Assembly (NCBI GenBank): GCA_037128705.1
Contig: JBAXVX010000015.1
Span: forward strand, 30,357 to 94,356
DNA length: 64,000 nt
Direction of reading: 5' to 3'
From: CAIVAT01 sp037128705
Lineage (GTDB): Bacteria > Bacteroidota > Bacteroidia > Bacteroidales > FEN-979
Every line of letters starts with the position of its first letter. The stretch's first letter is position 1. Shown here piece after piece: positions 33,005 to 42,535 of the stretch. Made by a program: the position numbers and the translations under genes. The notes under the pieces are model-generated. The model had not been told where the DNA came from. It was given only the letters and a program-made list of their open reading frames with translations, and ran no database searches.

Positions 33005-36000
33005 ATGAATAAACTGGTCATTACCTTCTTTTTATTATTCCTGTCGGGGATCATTACCGGGCAGCCCACCAAAGAAAATGAGCAGGGATTTCCATTTATA
33101 AAAAATTTCTCGCCTGCTATCTACAAGGCCCATGCGCAGAACTTTTCCATTACCCGTGACCCTTCAGGAATACTTTATTTCGGAAATTTTGCCGGTGTCC
33201 TGCAATACGACGGTGAATTCTGGCGGCTGATCCCAACGAAAAAAACCACCAGAGTCTCTGCTTTAGCCTGTGACAGTCTTGGGAATGTTTTTGTTGGTGC
33301 CTTGGGTGAAATCGGCGTGCTGGCACCCAACGCACAGGGAGACCTTATTTTTAAAAGCCTGATCGATTCAACCGCCATTTCAGTACCCTCCTTTCGGGAT
33401 GTTTTGCAAATTTTCCCAACAAAAGATGGAATCTATTTCATCACAAAAAATATTATTCTCGTCTACCAGGGTGGGAAATTGGAATTGATAAAACCTGATT
33501 ATGAAATTATTGCAGGGTTCCATGTTGACAACATTCTCTTTTTTCAGGTAAAAGAAAAAGGGTTGATGCGTTTCAAGGAGAAAACAATGATTCCCGTGCC
33601 CGGGGGAGAGATTGTCTCCGGGGCAATTGAGATAAAGGCTATGCTTCCTTATCCTGACAACCAGATACTTATAGCCACCGGAACTCAGGGACTGTATCTT
33701 CTTGATGCAAATGGTATCAGGAATTTTGTTACGCAATCCGATGAATTGTTCATGAAAAACCTGATAACTTCCGGCGTGGCCCTTTTTAATGGGACCTATG
33801 CCATTGGCACTTCGCGCAAAGGGGTTATCATCATTGATCCCAATGGCCATTTGAGGCAGATCATTGATAAAAAGGCGGCCCTGCGGAATGAATATATTCA
33901 GGGATTGTTTGCAGATGATAACAACATCCTCTGGGCCTCCCTGAACAATGGTATTGCCATGATAGAGGTACCTTCGCCCCTGACATTCTTTGATGAAAAA
34001 TCAGGCCTGAATGGCGCTGTTAACCATATTTTAAGGTATAACGGCAGATTATTCGTATCAACCTATCAGGGTCTATTTTACTTTGATGAAAAATCTTTCG
34101 GGTTCCTGCCTGTCCCCGAAATCATTTCAGCCTGCTGGGCAGTCGTCCCATTCGGGAGTGAAATTCTTGCAGCAACATCGCAGGGGGTATTCATGGTTTC
34201 AAATTTTCACGCCAGGCTCGTTAAAGATGGATTTGCCATGTCATTGCTCAATTCTGCCTCCGATCCATCGACGGTTTTTTTAGGGGAAATGAGCGGATTC
34301 TATTCTTTGAGCAACCAAAATGGAAGCTGGAAGTCAAGGAAACTTGCGGGTCCTGATGAAGAAATCAATGATCTGTTGCAGGATGCTGAAGGAAATATCT
34401 GGGGCTCCACGCTGACCAAGGGAATTTTCAGGTATTCACCCAAGGAAGATCGGCTCATTTTTTTTACTGAATCTTCAGGATTGCCTGAAACCATTGGGAG
34501 TGCCATTAATTTGCTTGGAGGGAAAATCAGTGTATCCACGCGTAAAGGAGTTTATCTTTTTAATTCTAACAGCCATTCTTTTGATAAAATCACGCTGATA
34601 AAATCGGATACTGTGGCCGAAGATCAATGGTTCTCATTTATCACTGAAGATTCCCGGGGCAATTTATGGGTGAATGCCGGGGATGAAAGCCATTTGATGT
34701 TACTCGAAAAAAAGGGGGATGCCTACCAGGTGAATCGAACGCCCTTTCTTCCGATTGCCGATTATGTCATCTGGGCCATAGCCCCGGAACCCAATGGGAT
34801 TACCTGGGTAGGCGGTCCGGATGGGCTGATAAAATATGACCCGGGCGTAAAAAAATTCAAGACAGAACCGTATCCAACGCTGATACGACAAATCACAATA
34901 ACGAACGACTCGGTCATCTATTTTGGCAATGAAGTTCCCGGGAGTGGGAAAATTCTCGCTGGCAATGAAACGTTCAGTTACCAGTATAACTCTTTGCGCT
35001 TCGAGTTTACTGCACCGTTTTATGCCCCAAAAGGAGAAAACCAATACCAGTACCTGCTTGAAGGATTCGATGAAACTTGGTCCGATTGGTCAGTTCAGAC
35101 AAATAAAGAGTATACCAACCTCCCTAAAGGCAGCTACACCTTCCATGTGAAGGCCCGCAATATTTACGGAAAGATTGCCCGGGAGGCATCCTACCAGTTC
35201 AGGATCCTTGCTCCATGGTATGCTACAATATGGGCATTTATCATATACTTTCTTCTGGCCGTGGGAATAATCTACCTGATATTGATAATCAGGAACCGGC
35301 AATTACTTATGGAGAAACGAATTCTGGAGCAAAGAATAGCCGACCGGACTGCTGAAGTTGTTCAACAAAAAGAGGAAATTGAGAAGCAATCGGACGAACT
35401 CTCCAATAAAAATGATGAACTTGAAAAGATCAATACAACAGTCAAGTCTATCAATTCAGAGATTACATTCGAAAATCTGCTTCAATCGCTGCTTGAAAAA
35501 ATGAAAGTCATCAAGTCGGTTGAAAAATCAACCGCACTCATTTTCGATAAAAAAGTCAATGCATTCAAATTTAAGGCAAGCTTTGGGTGGAATTTACAGC
35601 AACTGGCCGATGTTTCCCTCAGTTTAAATGATGCGGAAAATCGGTACCTGAAAAATGCAGAAGAGGTATTTGAAGATATTTTTCTGAAAACAGATTTCCC
35701 GGGATGGGAAAATGAATCCATTCTGAATGTACTCGCAATTCCAAAATCATTGCTTGTGCTGGTTATCAGGGTTGAGAACAGGGTGGAAGCTTTCCTGATT
35801 CTTGAAAACATGAACCGGGAACATGCATTTGAAGCCAAAGATCTGAGTTTTATAAAAAATTCAAAAGAGCATATCATTTCCGCTTTTATCCGGACCAGAA
35901 TTCTTGAAGATTTGCAAAATACATTGCAGAATTTAAAAGAGACCCAGGACCAGTTGGTACAATCCGAGAAATTGGCCTCACTGGGCGCACTTATTGCCGG

Positions 36001-36745
36001 GATTGCCCACGAGATTCAAAACCCGTTGAACTTTGTCAATAATTTCTCCTCCCTGTCTGCCGACCTCGCCGACGAACTCACCGATTTCCTTAAAGACATC
36101 CATGGCAAAGTTTCTGATGATAAGTATGCCGATATTGAAGAGGTTATTGGGATGATAAAGGGGAATGTCAAAAAAATCAATGAACATGGTAAACGCGCTG
36201 AAACCATTGTAAAAGGCATGCTCCAACATTCGAGAGGCAAAACCGGAGAATACGAGCTTATCGAAATCAACGGCATGGTTTCGGAATATGTCAACCTCGC
36301 CTACCATGGCATGCGGGCAAAGGACAAAAATTTCAACACCAGCATCAAAACCAATCTCGACCCGGACGTCGGAAAGGCAGCGATCATTCCTCAGGATTTA
36401 AGCCGGGTTATCTTAAACATCGTCAATAATTCCTGCTATGCGCTGGATGAAAAAATAAAAAAACAGATTCCCGGATTCAGCCCTGAAGTGCTTGTAACCA
36501 CGAAGAAGAAAGGCAACCATATTGAAATCACCATCCGGGATAATGGTACAGGAATCCCGGATCATGTGCGTGAAAAGATTTTTAACCCGTTTTTCACGAC
36601 GAAACCAACCGGCCAGGGAACCGGGTTGGGACTATCGATGAGTTTCGACATCGTTACACAGATTCACAAAGGCAAATTAGAGGTAAAATCGAAAGAAGGA
36701 GAATTTACGGAATTTATCATCACCATTCCAGAGAAGCAGAGCTGA
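33005..36745 (+). CDS. Sensor histidine kinase with periplasmic propeller and Y_Y_Y domain
   Basis: About 1246 residues; the ATG at 33005 (after an AAGG) begins the signal peptide NKLVITFFLLFLSGIITGQ, although 32987 is also possible. The periplasmic part is a two-component propeller (about 25-640) and a Y_Y_Y domain (about 650-735). One membrane helix (about 742-762), a coiled coil and a GAF-like region (about 815-960) lead to the kinase: H box LIAGIAHEIQNPLNF, N box IVNNSCYALDE, G1 DNGTGIPDH, G2 GQGTGLGLS. It lacks the receiver and AraC output of hybrid two-component systems. The kinase core closely matches the soluble kinase at 22454-23320. Confidence 0.9.
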   Translation: MNKLVITFFLLFLSGIITGQPTKENEQGFPFIKNFSPAIYKAHAQNFSITRDPSGILYFGNFAGVLQYDGEFWRLIPTKKTTRVSALACDSLGNVFVGALGEIGVLAPNAQGDLIFKSLIDSTAISVPSFRDVLQIFPTKDGIYFITKNIILVYQGGKLELIKPDYEIIAGFHVDNILFFQVKEKGLMRFKEKTMIPVPGGEIVSGAIEIKAMLPYPDNQILIATGTQGLYLLDANGIRNFVTQSDELFMKNLITSGVALFNGTYAIGTSRKGVIIIDPNGHLRQIIDKKAALRNEYIQGLFADDNNILWASLNNGIAMIEVPSPLTFFDEKSGLNGAVNHILRYNGRLFVSTYQGLFYFDEKSFGFLPVPEIISACWAVVPFGSEILAATSQGVFMVSNFHARLVKDGFAMSLLNSASDPSTVFLGEMSGFYSLSNQNGSWKSRKLAGPDEEINDLLQDAEGNIWGSTLTKGIFRYSPKEDRLIFFTESSGLPETIGSAINLLGGKISVSTRKGVYLFNSNSHSFDKITLIKSDTVAEDQWFSFITEDSRGNLWVNAGDESHLMLLEKKGDAYQVNRTPFLPIADYVIWAIAPEPNGITWVGGPDGLIKYDPGVKKFKTEPYPTLIRQITITNDSVIYFGNEVPGSGKILAGNETFSYQYNSLRFEFTAPFYAPKGENQYQYLLEGFDETWSDWSVQTNKEYTNLPKGSYTFHVKARNIYGKIAREASYQFRILAPWYATIWAFIIYFLLAVGIIYLILIIRNRQLLMEKRILEQRIADRTAEVVQQKEEIEKQSDELSNKNDELEKINTTVKSINSEITFENLLQSLLEKMKVIKSVEKSTALIFDKKVNAFKFKASFGWNLQQLADVSLSLNDAENRYLKNAEEVFEDIFLKTDFPGWENESILNVLAIPKSLLVLVIRVENRVEAFLILENMNREHAFEAKDLSFIKNSKEHIISAFIRTRILEDLQNTLQNLKETQDQLVQSEKLASLGALIAGIAHEIQNPLNFVNNFSSLSADLADELTDFLKDIHGKVSDDKYADIEEVIGMIKGNVKKINEHGKRAETIVKGMLQHSRGKTGEYELIEINGMVSEYVNLAYHGMRAKDKNFNTSIKTNLDPDVGKAAIIPQDLSRVILNIVNNSCYALDEKIKKQIPGFSPEVLVTTKKKGNHIEITIRDNGTGIPDHVREKIFNPFFTTKPTGQGTGLGLSMSFDIVTQIHKGKLEVKSKEGEFTEFIITIPEKQS

Positions 36746-36761
36746 GTTCTGCGAAAAATGC

Positions 36762-37376
36762 ATGAGAAGGCTCATTATTTTACTCACAGCAGGGTTTCTG
36801 CTTCAGACTGCAGCACCCTGCCAGACCATGTTTAAAGTCAACCAGTACGACATCATTTACAAGGGTGATTTTTCACCCATTCTGACGTTATATGCGAACC
36901 ATCAGATAAACAAGCGCTTTGGAATCATGTCCTATTTCTATGTGAATGCCGCTCAGAATAACAGCTGGGGTCAGGGATTGGTTGGACCTACCTACACACC
37001 CGTTAAGGGGATAACCGTTGCGTTTTTGGTGGGATATCAGTCAAACGAAGTGGCCTGGTGGCGTGTGTCGCCTATCATCATGCTTTCTAATAACCATTGG
37101 TCGTTTTTCGGATCCTTTGAATATGGCGGGACCCGCGTTCGCTGGGACTGTATGGGATTTTACTATCTCGACTCCTTTAAGTTCGGGGCAGAACTGATCC
37201 GGTATTACGAATTATATGCAGCAGGTCCAAGGATAGAGTTTTCCTTTCTGAAAAAAAAAAACCTGACGATCTGGAATGCTGAGCTATGGGACTGGAGCTA
37301 TGGCAACTTGATGCACGTTTTCGGCATCTATGCAACATTCGGGACATTCAACAAGGTTGCAACCCTGGGCGACTGA
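36762..37376 (+). CDS. Predicted small outer-membrane beta-barrel protein
   Basis: A 204-residue protein with a signal peptide (RRLIILLTAGFLLQTAAPCQ) and a mature part rich in alternating aromatic strands: GIMSYFYVNAAQ, VAFLVGYQSNEV, WSFFGSFEYGG, KFGAELIRYYELY, MHVFGIYATFGTF. This pattern suggests eight or so membrane strands. No named family recognised. It follows the propeller kinase by 16 bases, so it probably belongs to the plus arm as its last gene and may be a porin or a sensor of the same ligand. Confidence 0.65.
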   Translation: MRRLIILLTAGFLLQTAAPCQTMFKVNQYDIIYKGDFSPILTLYANHQINKRFGIMSYFYVNAAQNNSWGQGLVGPTYTPVKGITVAFLVGYQSNEVAWWRVSPIIMLSNNHWSFFGSFEYGGTRVRWDCMGFYYLDSFKFGAELIRYYELYAAGPRIEFSFLKKKNLTIWNAELWDWSYGNLMHVFGIYATFGTFNKVATLGD

Positions 37377-37412
37377 GTCTGATTTATTATCCTTCAAATA
37401 ACAAAAGCTTCC

Positions 37413-38402
37413 ATGATGTACGCACTCTTTTTTGACGGAAAATTATCACTTAAACAGGTTCCAAAGCCTCAGCCATTTAACGACGAAGTTCTGATCAGGA
37501 TTCATTACTCAGCCATCTGCAATACCGATCTTGAAATCATCAGGGGATATATGGGTTTCAAGGGGATTCTCGGACATGAATTTGTAGGCGAAGTTGTAAG
37601 CAAATCCAGTGAATTGTCTGGCAAAAAGGTGGTGGGTGAGATCAATTGCCCGTGTGGAGGATGTTATATGTGCCAATCAGGGCGGAAAACTCACTGTCCC
37701 AATCGATCAGTTCTGGGAATTCAGAATCATGACGGGGTCTTCGCTGAATTTATTGTGCTTCCCGAAAGGAATTTGCATGTGGTGCCTCATGGCCTGCAAC
37801 TGGAGTCGGCGGTTTTCACCGAACCCCTGGCGGCGGCTATTGAGATCTTTGAACAGGTCAGGATAAAGCCATCCGGGAATGTGTTTATTTTCGGGGCTGG
37901 AAAACTGGGATTGCTGGTCGCCCTGGTTTTCAGGCTGAACGGCTGCGATTACACCCTGATTTCACGAAGTGAGTCAAAGGTTGCAAAAGCACGAAAGATG
38001 GGGATCAATGCCCTGATGCTGTCAGCTTTGCCAACCCAGGCCAGGGCAGAAGTGTGTGTTGATTGTACCGGGAATCCTGACGGAATCAGCCTTGCGCTTT
38101 CACACCTTTACCCAAGAGGAAAACTGGTATTAAAAACCACGGTAGCCAATCCGGAGAAAATCGACCTGAACCAGATCGTAATCAATGAATATGAAATCAT
38201 CGGATCAAGGTGCGGATTATTCAAACCTGCACTGAGCCTGCTCAGCCAGGGATTTGTTGATCCGACTCCCATGATTGCCCGGACTTTTGAATTTAAAGAT
38301 ATTCTGAAAGCATTTGAATTTGCGGCAGCCCCGGGTACGCTGAAAGTTCTGATCAGCCACCAGGGGAAGGGCGAGCCTGGCTTGCAGGAAGTGGATCCAT
38401 GA
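37413..38402 (+). CDS. Zinc-dependent alcohol dehydrogenase (MDR family)
   Basis: A 329-residue medium-chain dehydrogenase. The catalytic zinc site uses Cys (SAICNTDLE) and GHEFVGEVV; the structural zinc uses four cysteines in CPCGGCYMCQSGRKTHC. The NAD(P)-binding glycine-rich motif is FGAGKLGLLVALV near 165. It resembles threonine/sorbitol-type dehydrogenases, though the substrate cannot be set. The C-terminal half is a little short of the usual 340-350 residues. It lies 36 bases after the plus arm on the same strand and may be unrelated to it. Confidence 0.9.
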   Translation: MMYALFFDGKLSLKQVPKPQPFNDEVLIRIHYSAICNTDLEIIRGYMGFKGILGHEFVGEVVSKSSELSGKKVVGEINCPCGGCYMCQSGRKTHCPNRSVLGIQNHDGVFAEFIVLPERNLHVVPHGLQLESAVFTEPLAAAIEIFEQVRIKPSGNVFIFGAGKLGLLVALVFRLNGCDYTLISRSESKVAKARKMGINALMLSALPTQARAEVCVDCTGNPDGISLALSHLYPRGKLVLKTTVANPEKIDLNQIVINEYEIIGSRCGLFKPALSLLSQGFVDPTPMIARTFEFKDILKAFEFAAAPGTLKVLISHQGKGEPGLQEVDP

Positions 38403-38539
38403 AATGTTTGCTCAATCAGGAATGATTATTTTAAAAAAAGTTATATGATTTGAAAAAATCAATTAATTTCGCATAGTTCATTAAAAGAATTCGGAAAAAA
38501 ACTTCTATCAATTTTACGGACCAATCTTCAAACGACTTT

Positions 38540-39391
38540 ATGAAAGCATTCACAAAAATCCAGTCCGGCGTTGCACTGGTAGCCCTGATCCTGGTCATCG
38601 CCATTTTAAGTTGCAACAGTCCTGTCAAGCAGGATGAGCAAGCCAACGCCGCTGCAGCTGATACCATCAAAAAAGAGGTCACGTTAAGCCCTGAATCGCA
38701 AAGCCTGCTTTATTCATTCCCAACTCCTTTTGAAGTCACCTCCATGCTTGAAAAAGCCAAAGCCGGATTTATTTTTGACATTACCAATCCCCCGGCCAAT
38801 GCAGGAAAATATACAACGGAAATGAGCAAAGCCCTGAATCTTGGCATTTACAGTGCCGACCTCAGCTACTCTGCAACCTATAACCGCACGGATGAAACCA
38901 ATAAATTCCTGGCCTGCACCAATAAGCTGGCTGATGAATTGGGGATTGCCGGCGTGTATGATCAATCCCTGCTTGAGAGAATCAAAAAGTTCAACAACAA
39001 CAGAGATTCACTGGTTGGACTGATCAACAGGGTTTTTAGCCAGACCAACGACTTCCTTTCAAAAAACAACCGTAACCAGATTGCTGTTCTGATCGCAGCC
39101 GGCGGATTTGCCGAGGGGATCTATCTTGCAGCTTATCTCGGCGAAGGGGCCAAGGACAATACAAAAATCATGGCCGTCCTCGCAAGCCAGAAAGATAACC
39201 ATGGCAAGTTGCTAACGATTCTCAATGCGTATAATGCCGATCAGAATATGAAACCGGTTGCCGACGCCATTGCAAAACTGACGCCGATCTGGACCAATTT
39301 CGGAATTGAATCGGGTAAAAAAATCCCGATCCAGAAAGCAGGCGGGATAACTGACCTGGCTGAAAGTGTGAGGCTTGAATTTGTAAAATAG
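38540..39391 (+). CDS. Lipoprotein of unknown function
   Basis: A 283-residue protein with a signal peptide and lipobox: VALILVIAILSC, lipid cysteine near residue 29. The mature part is mostly helical and alanine/asparagine-rich, with MSKALNLGIYSADLSYSATYNR, FLSKNNRNQIAVLIAAGGFAEGIYLAAYLGEGAKD and LLTILNAYN. I do not recognise the family. It is followed at once by a large ABCG-like transporter, which suggests a joint role in the envelope. 38403-38539 upstream is AT-rich without a clear promoter box. Confidence 0.7.
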   Translation: MKAFTKIQSGVALVALILVIAILSCNSPVKQDEQANAAAADTIKKEVTLSPESQSLLYSFPTPFEVTSMLEKAKAGFIFDITNPPANAGKYTTEMSKALNLGIYSADLSYSATYNRTDETNKFLACTNKLADELGIAGVYDQSLLERIKKFNNNRDSLVGLINRVFSQTNDFLSKNNRNQIAVLIAAGGFAEGIYLAAYLGEGAKDNTKIMAVLASQKDNHGKLLTILNAYNADQNMKPVADAIAKLTPIWTNFGIESGKKIPIQKAGGITDLAESVRLEFVK

Positions 39392-39417
39392 ACATACCAT
39401 TGTCTGAACCCATCCTG

Positions 39418-42400
39418 ATGGCGCTTGTTCAACTATTCGCCATCATTGCCGCATCAGGCAAAAAGCACATTCCTGGAAATTCGAGAAAAATACTCGGATC
39501 CTACCTGAGTCAGCATCTGAATGCGCAGGAACTTGAGGAATACCTGCTGCTCTTTGATGAATTGCTTTTATTTCATCAGCCGGAAGAGGGAGAAATCCAG
39601 GATACCGATGTTCTTGCTAAAACAACAGCGATCTGTCAGAAGATCAGGAAACAACTGGCAGCCCAGGACAGGCAGATTGTCTTCATCAAATTTCTGGAAT
39701 TCCTTGATGATCTGACGAGGGAGAATGGCGAAAAATTAACCTTGGGTGATACCCGGTTCGTCAGTTACATCAAAATTTTCAAAACATCATTCAACCTCCC
39801 CGACCAGGAATTCAATGATGCTGTTGCCTTCATTACCAATCCATTGGGGCCCGACATTCATCAGGAGCACCTGTTGATCGTCAATGCCGAAAAAACAATG
39901 GTGCCGCCAGGGAAGAAACACCTTTTCCGCGAACATCTCGATGGCAACCTTTTTATTCTTTTTGTGCCCTCCGTTCGTACCATGATCTGCAGGTATCTTG
40001 GGAATGATGAACTTTTTCTCAACGGACATGTTGTACAACCCCACAGATCATTTGTGTTTTCAAACGGAACCATCCTGAAGAACCTTAAAATTGCGCCGGT
40101 TTATTATGCCGACGTGGCATCCCGGTTTCTCCAGGAATCTGAAAAGGTGAGTATTGAATTTACAGCAAAAGAGGCGGAATACCGGTTCAAACACAGCACC
40201 AATGGCATTCATCCTTTCAGTTTTACGGCCTCATCGGGAGAATTGATCGGGGTGATGGGTGGAAGTGGTGTCGGAAAATCTACCCTGCTGAATGTTCTTA
40301 ACGGGAATCTGAAATTACACAATGGTCAAATTCTGATAAACGGCTATGATCTTGAAAAAGATAAGGATAAGTTGCAGGGAATGATCGGTTTTGTACCCCA
40401 GGATGATTTACTCATTGAGGAACTTACCGTTTTCCAGAATCTCTATTATAATTCAAAGTTGTGCTTCCGCGATTTTTCTGAAAAAAAGATAATCCGGTCG
40501 GTGATGCGTGTGCTGATGGATATCGACCTGATCGGCACCCGTAACCTGAAAGTGGGCGATCCGATCAACAAGTTCATCAGCGGGGGTCAGAGAAAGCGGC
40601 TGAACATTGCCCTGGAACTGATTCGCGAGCCATCGGTACTCTTTGCCGATGAACCTACCAGTGGCCTCTCTTCCATGGATTCAGAAATGGTGATGCTCCT
40701 GCTGAAGGAACAGACGCTGAAGGGCCGGCTTGTGATCGTGAACATCCATCAACCCTCATCGGATATATACAAGCTCTTTGACAAACTTCTGATCATGGAT
40801 AAAGGGGGTTACCCGATTTATTACGGCAACCCGATTGATGCGCTCACCTATTTCAAACGGGCCGGGAGCCACGTAAATCCCGACGAAAGTGAATGTCAGA
40901 GCTGCGGCTATGTCAACCCGGAACAGCTGCTTCAGATCACCGAGACAAAAATCATCAACGAGTATGGCCGGTTCACAGGAAACAGGAAGACAACTCCCGT
41001 AGAATGGTATGAATCCTTCCGGCAGAATATCCAGCCTGCATTGTCATTGAGTGAAACCAGGCATGAGGTTCCGAAAAGTTACTTCAAAGTACCCGGGATC
41101 TTTAAACAATTCCGGATTTTCAGCATCAGGAACCTGCTGACGAAGGTCACCAACCGGCAGTACATGCTCATCAACCTGCTTGAAGCCCCTTTCCTTGCAG
41201 CATTGCTGGCCTATCTGACCCGTTACAGCTTTGGGGATCAGTACATTTTTGGCGATAACCGGAACCTGGTGCCCTACCTGTTTATGAGTGTGGTGGTTTC
41301 GCTTTTTCTCGGGATGATGGTCAGCGCCGAAGAAATCATCAAGGACCGCAGGATCCTGAAGAGGGAGGCCTTTCTTCATCTCAGCCGCTTCAGTTACCTG
41401 AATTCGAAGATCGTTCTGCTGTTTACTCTTTCGGCGATCCAGTCGATATTATATGTCGTTGCCGGGAACCTGATCCTGGGCATCCATGGAATGACCCTCT
41501 CCTACTGGCTGATCCTTTTTGCCACTTCGTGTTTTGCCAATATGGTCGGACTTAACATATCCGCCGGGCTGAATTCGGTTGTGGCAATTTACATCCTGAT
41601 ACCCTTCATCATTGTACCCCAGCTCCTTTTGAGCGGAACAGTGGTTCCCTTCGACTACCTCAACCCCACCATCGCCTCAAGGGAGAATGTACCGCTGGTC
41701 GGCAACATGATGACCTCACGCTGGACCTTTGAAGCCATGGCTGTGGAACAATTCAGCAACAATAAATATGAAAAGATCTTTTATCCGTTCGACAAAGAGA
41801 TTGCACGGTATTCCTATATTACAGCTTATGTGATCCCTACGCTGAAATCAGAGCTCGACGAATGCCAGCGCAACATTTTTAAGGGTGAGTCGCCTGAAAA
41901 AACCTCCAATTACCTGGTTATCCTGAAAAGTGAAATCCCGGCCCTGCAGAAGGGGGCAGGGTTTGCTTCTTTCCCGTATCTGAACGGGCTGACTGAGAAA
42001 CTGTTGAACGATTCGATTGTTCAGAATACCAAGAGCTACCTCGACTCGCTCAGCAGGAGCTATTCCTCCCGCCTGACCGCTGTCACCGCCAGGCGCGACA
42101 ACGCCTACGAAAAACTCAGGGCGCGGCTCGGGAGTGACGAGGTATACCGGTTTAAACAGCGCTATTACAATGAAAACATTGCTGACCTGGTCATGAACAA
42201 AGGGGCTGAAAATAAAATTATCGTGGGAAAAGGAAAACTGATCCAGAAAAAAGATCCGATTTTCATGGAACCTGTCTCTCACGATGGAAGGGCCCATTTC
42301 TATGCACCGGTAAAAATAATCGGATCATGGAAAATCGACACCTTCTGGTTCAATTTCTTCGTGATCTGGCTGATGTCGTTTGTACTATACCTTACCCTCC

Positions 42401-42465
42401 TGCACGATACGCTGCGAAAGACCATTGAGTTTTTTGAACGGTTGAAATTCAGGAAATCGGGCTGA
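39418..42465 (+). CDS. Large ABCG/ABC-2-type transporter with N-terminal helical domain
   Basis: About 1015 residues from the ATG at 39418; a TTG at 39400 would add six. An N-terminal helical region (1-140) resembles TerB, and about 165-250 is beta-rich and may be FHA-like. The ATPase has Walker A GGSGVGKST, signature FISGGQRKRLNIAL and Walker B LFADEPTSGLSS, as in ABCG proteins. A CxxC pair (ECQSCGYVNPEQ) follows. The ABC-2 membrane part (about 590-770) is interrupted by a large soluble loop of about 200 residues before the last helix near 975. Substrate unknown. A hairpin overlaps its stop. Confidence 0.85.
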   Translation: MALVQLFAIIAASGKKHIPGNSRKILGSYLSQHLNAQELEEYLLLFDELLLFHQPEEGEIQDTDVLAKTTAICQKIRKQLAAQDRQIVFIKFLEFLDDLTRENGEKLTLGDTRFVSYIKIFKTSFNLPDQEFNDAVAFITNPLGPDIHQEHLLIVNAEKTMVPPGKKHLFREHLDGNLFILFVPSVRTMICRYLGNDELFLNGHVVQPHRSFVFSNGTILKNLKIAPVYYADVASRFLQESEKVSIEFTAKEAEYRFKHSTNGIHPFSFTASSGELIGVMGGSGVGKSTLLNVLNGNLKLHNGQILINGYDLEKDKDKLQGMIGFVPQDDLLIEELTVFQNLYYNSKLCFRDFSEKKIIRSVMRVLMDIDLIGTRNLKVGDPINKFISGGQRKRLNIALELIREPSVLFADEPTSGLSSMDSEMVMLLLKEQTLKGRLVIVNIHQPSSDIYKLFDKLLIMDKGGYPIYYGNPIDALTYFKRAGSHVNPDESECQSCGYVNPEQLLQITETKIINEYGRFTGNRKTTPVEWYESFRQNIQPALSLSETRHEVPKSYFKVPGIFKQFRIFSIRNLLTKVTNRQYMLINLLEAPFLAALLAYLTRYSFGDQYIFGDNRNLVPYLFMSVVVSLFLGMMVSAEEIIKDRRILKREAFLHLSRFSYLNSKIVLLFTLSAIQSILYVVAGNLILGIHGMTLSYWLILFATSCFANMVGLNISAGLNSVVAIYILIPFIIVPQLLLSGTVVPFDYLNPTIASRENVPLVGNMMTSRWTFEAMAVEQFSNNKYEKIFYPFDKEIARYSYITAYVIPTLKSELDECQRNIFKGESPEKTSNYLVILKSEIPALQKGAGFASFPYLNGLTEKLLNDSIVQNTKSYLDSLSRSYSSRLTAVTARRDNAYEKLRARLGSDEVYRFKQRYYNENIADLVMNKGAENKIIVGKGKLIQKKDPIFMEPVSHDGRAHFYAPVKIIGSWKIDTFWFNFFVIWLMSFVLYLTLLHDTLRKTIEFFERLKFRKSG

Positions 42466-42481
42466 CGAAAATTCTTTCGTC
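42464..42481 (+). terminator. Hairpin at the end of the ABCG-like gene
   Basis: GACGAAA (42464-42470), loop ATTC and TTTCGTC (42475-42481) form a perfect 7-bp stem overlapping the stop codon. The T-run after it is weak, so termination is likely but not certain. Confidence 0.45.
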
Positions 42482-42535
42482 GTTTGAATTTTCCCGTTAA
42501 AGATTCTGCTTAAACGATTATTTCGCTGTATAGCC

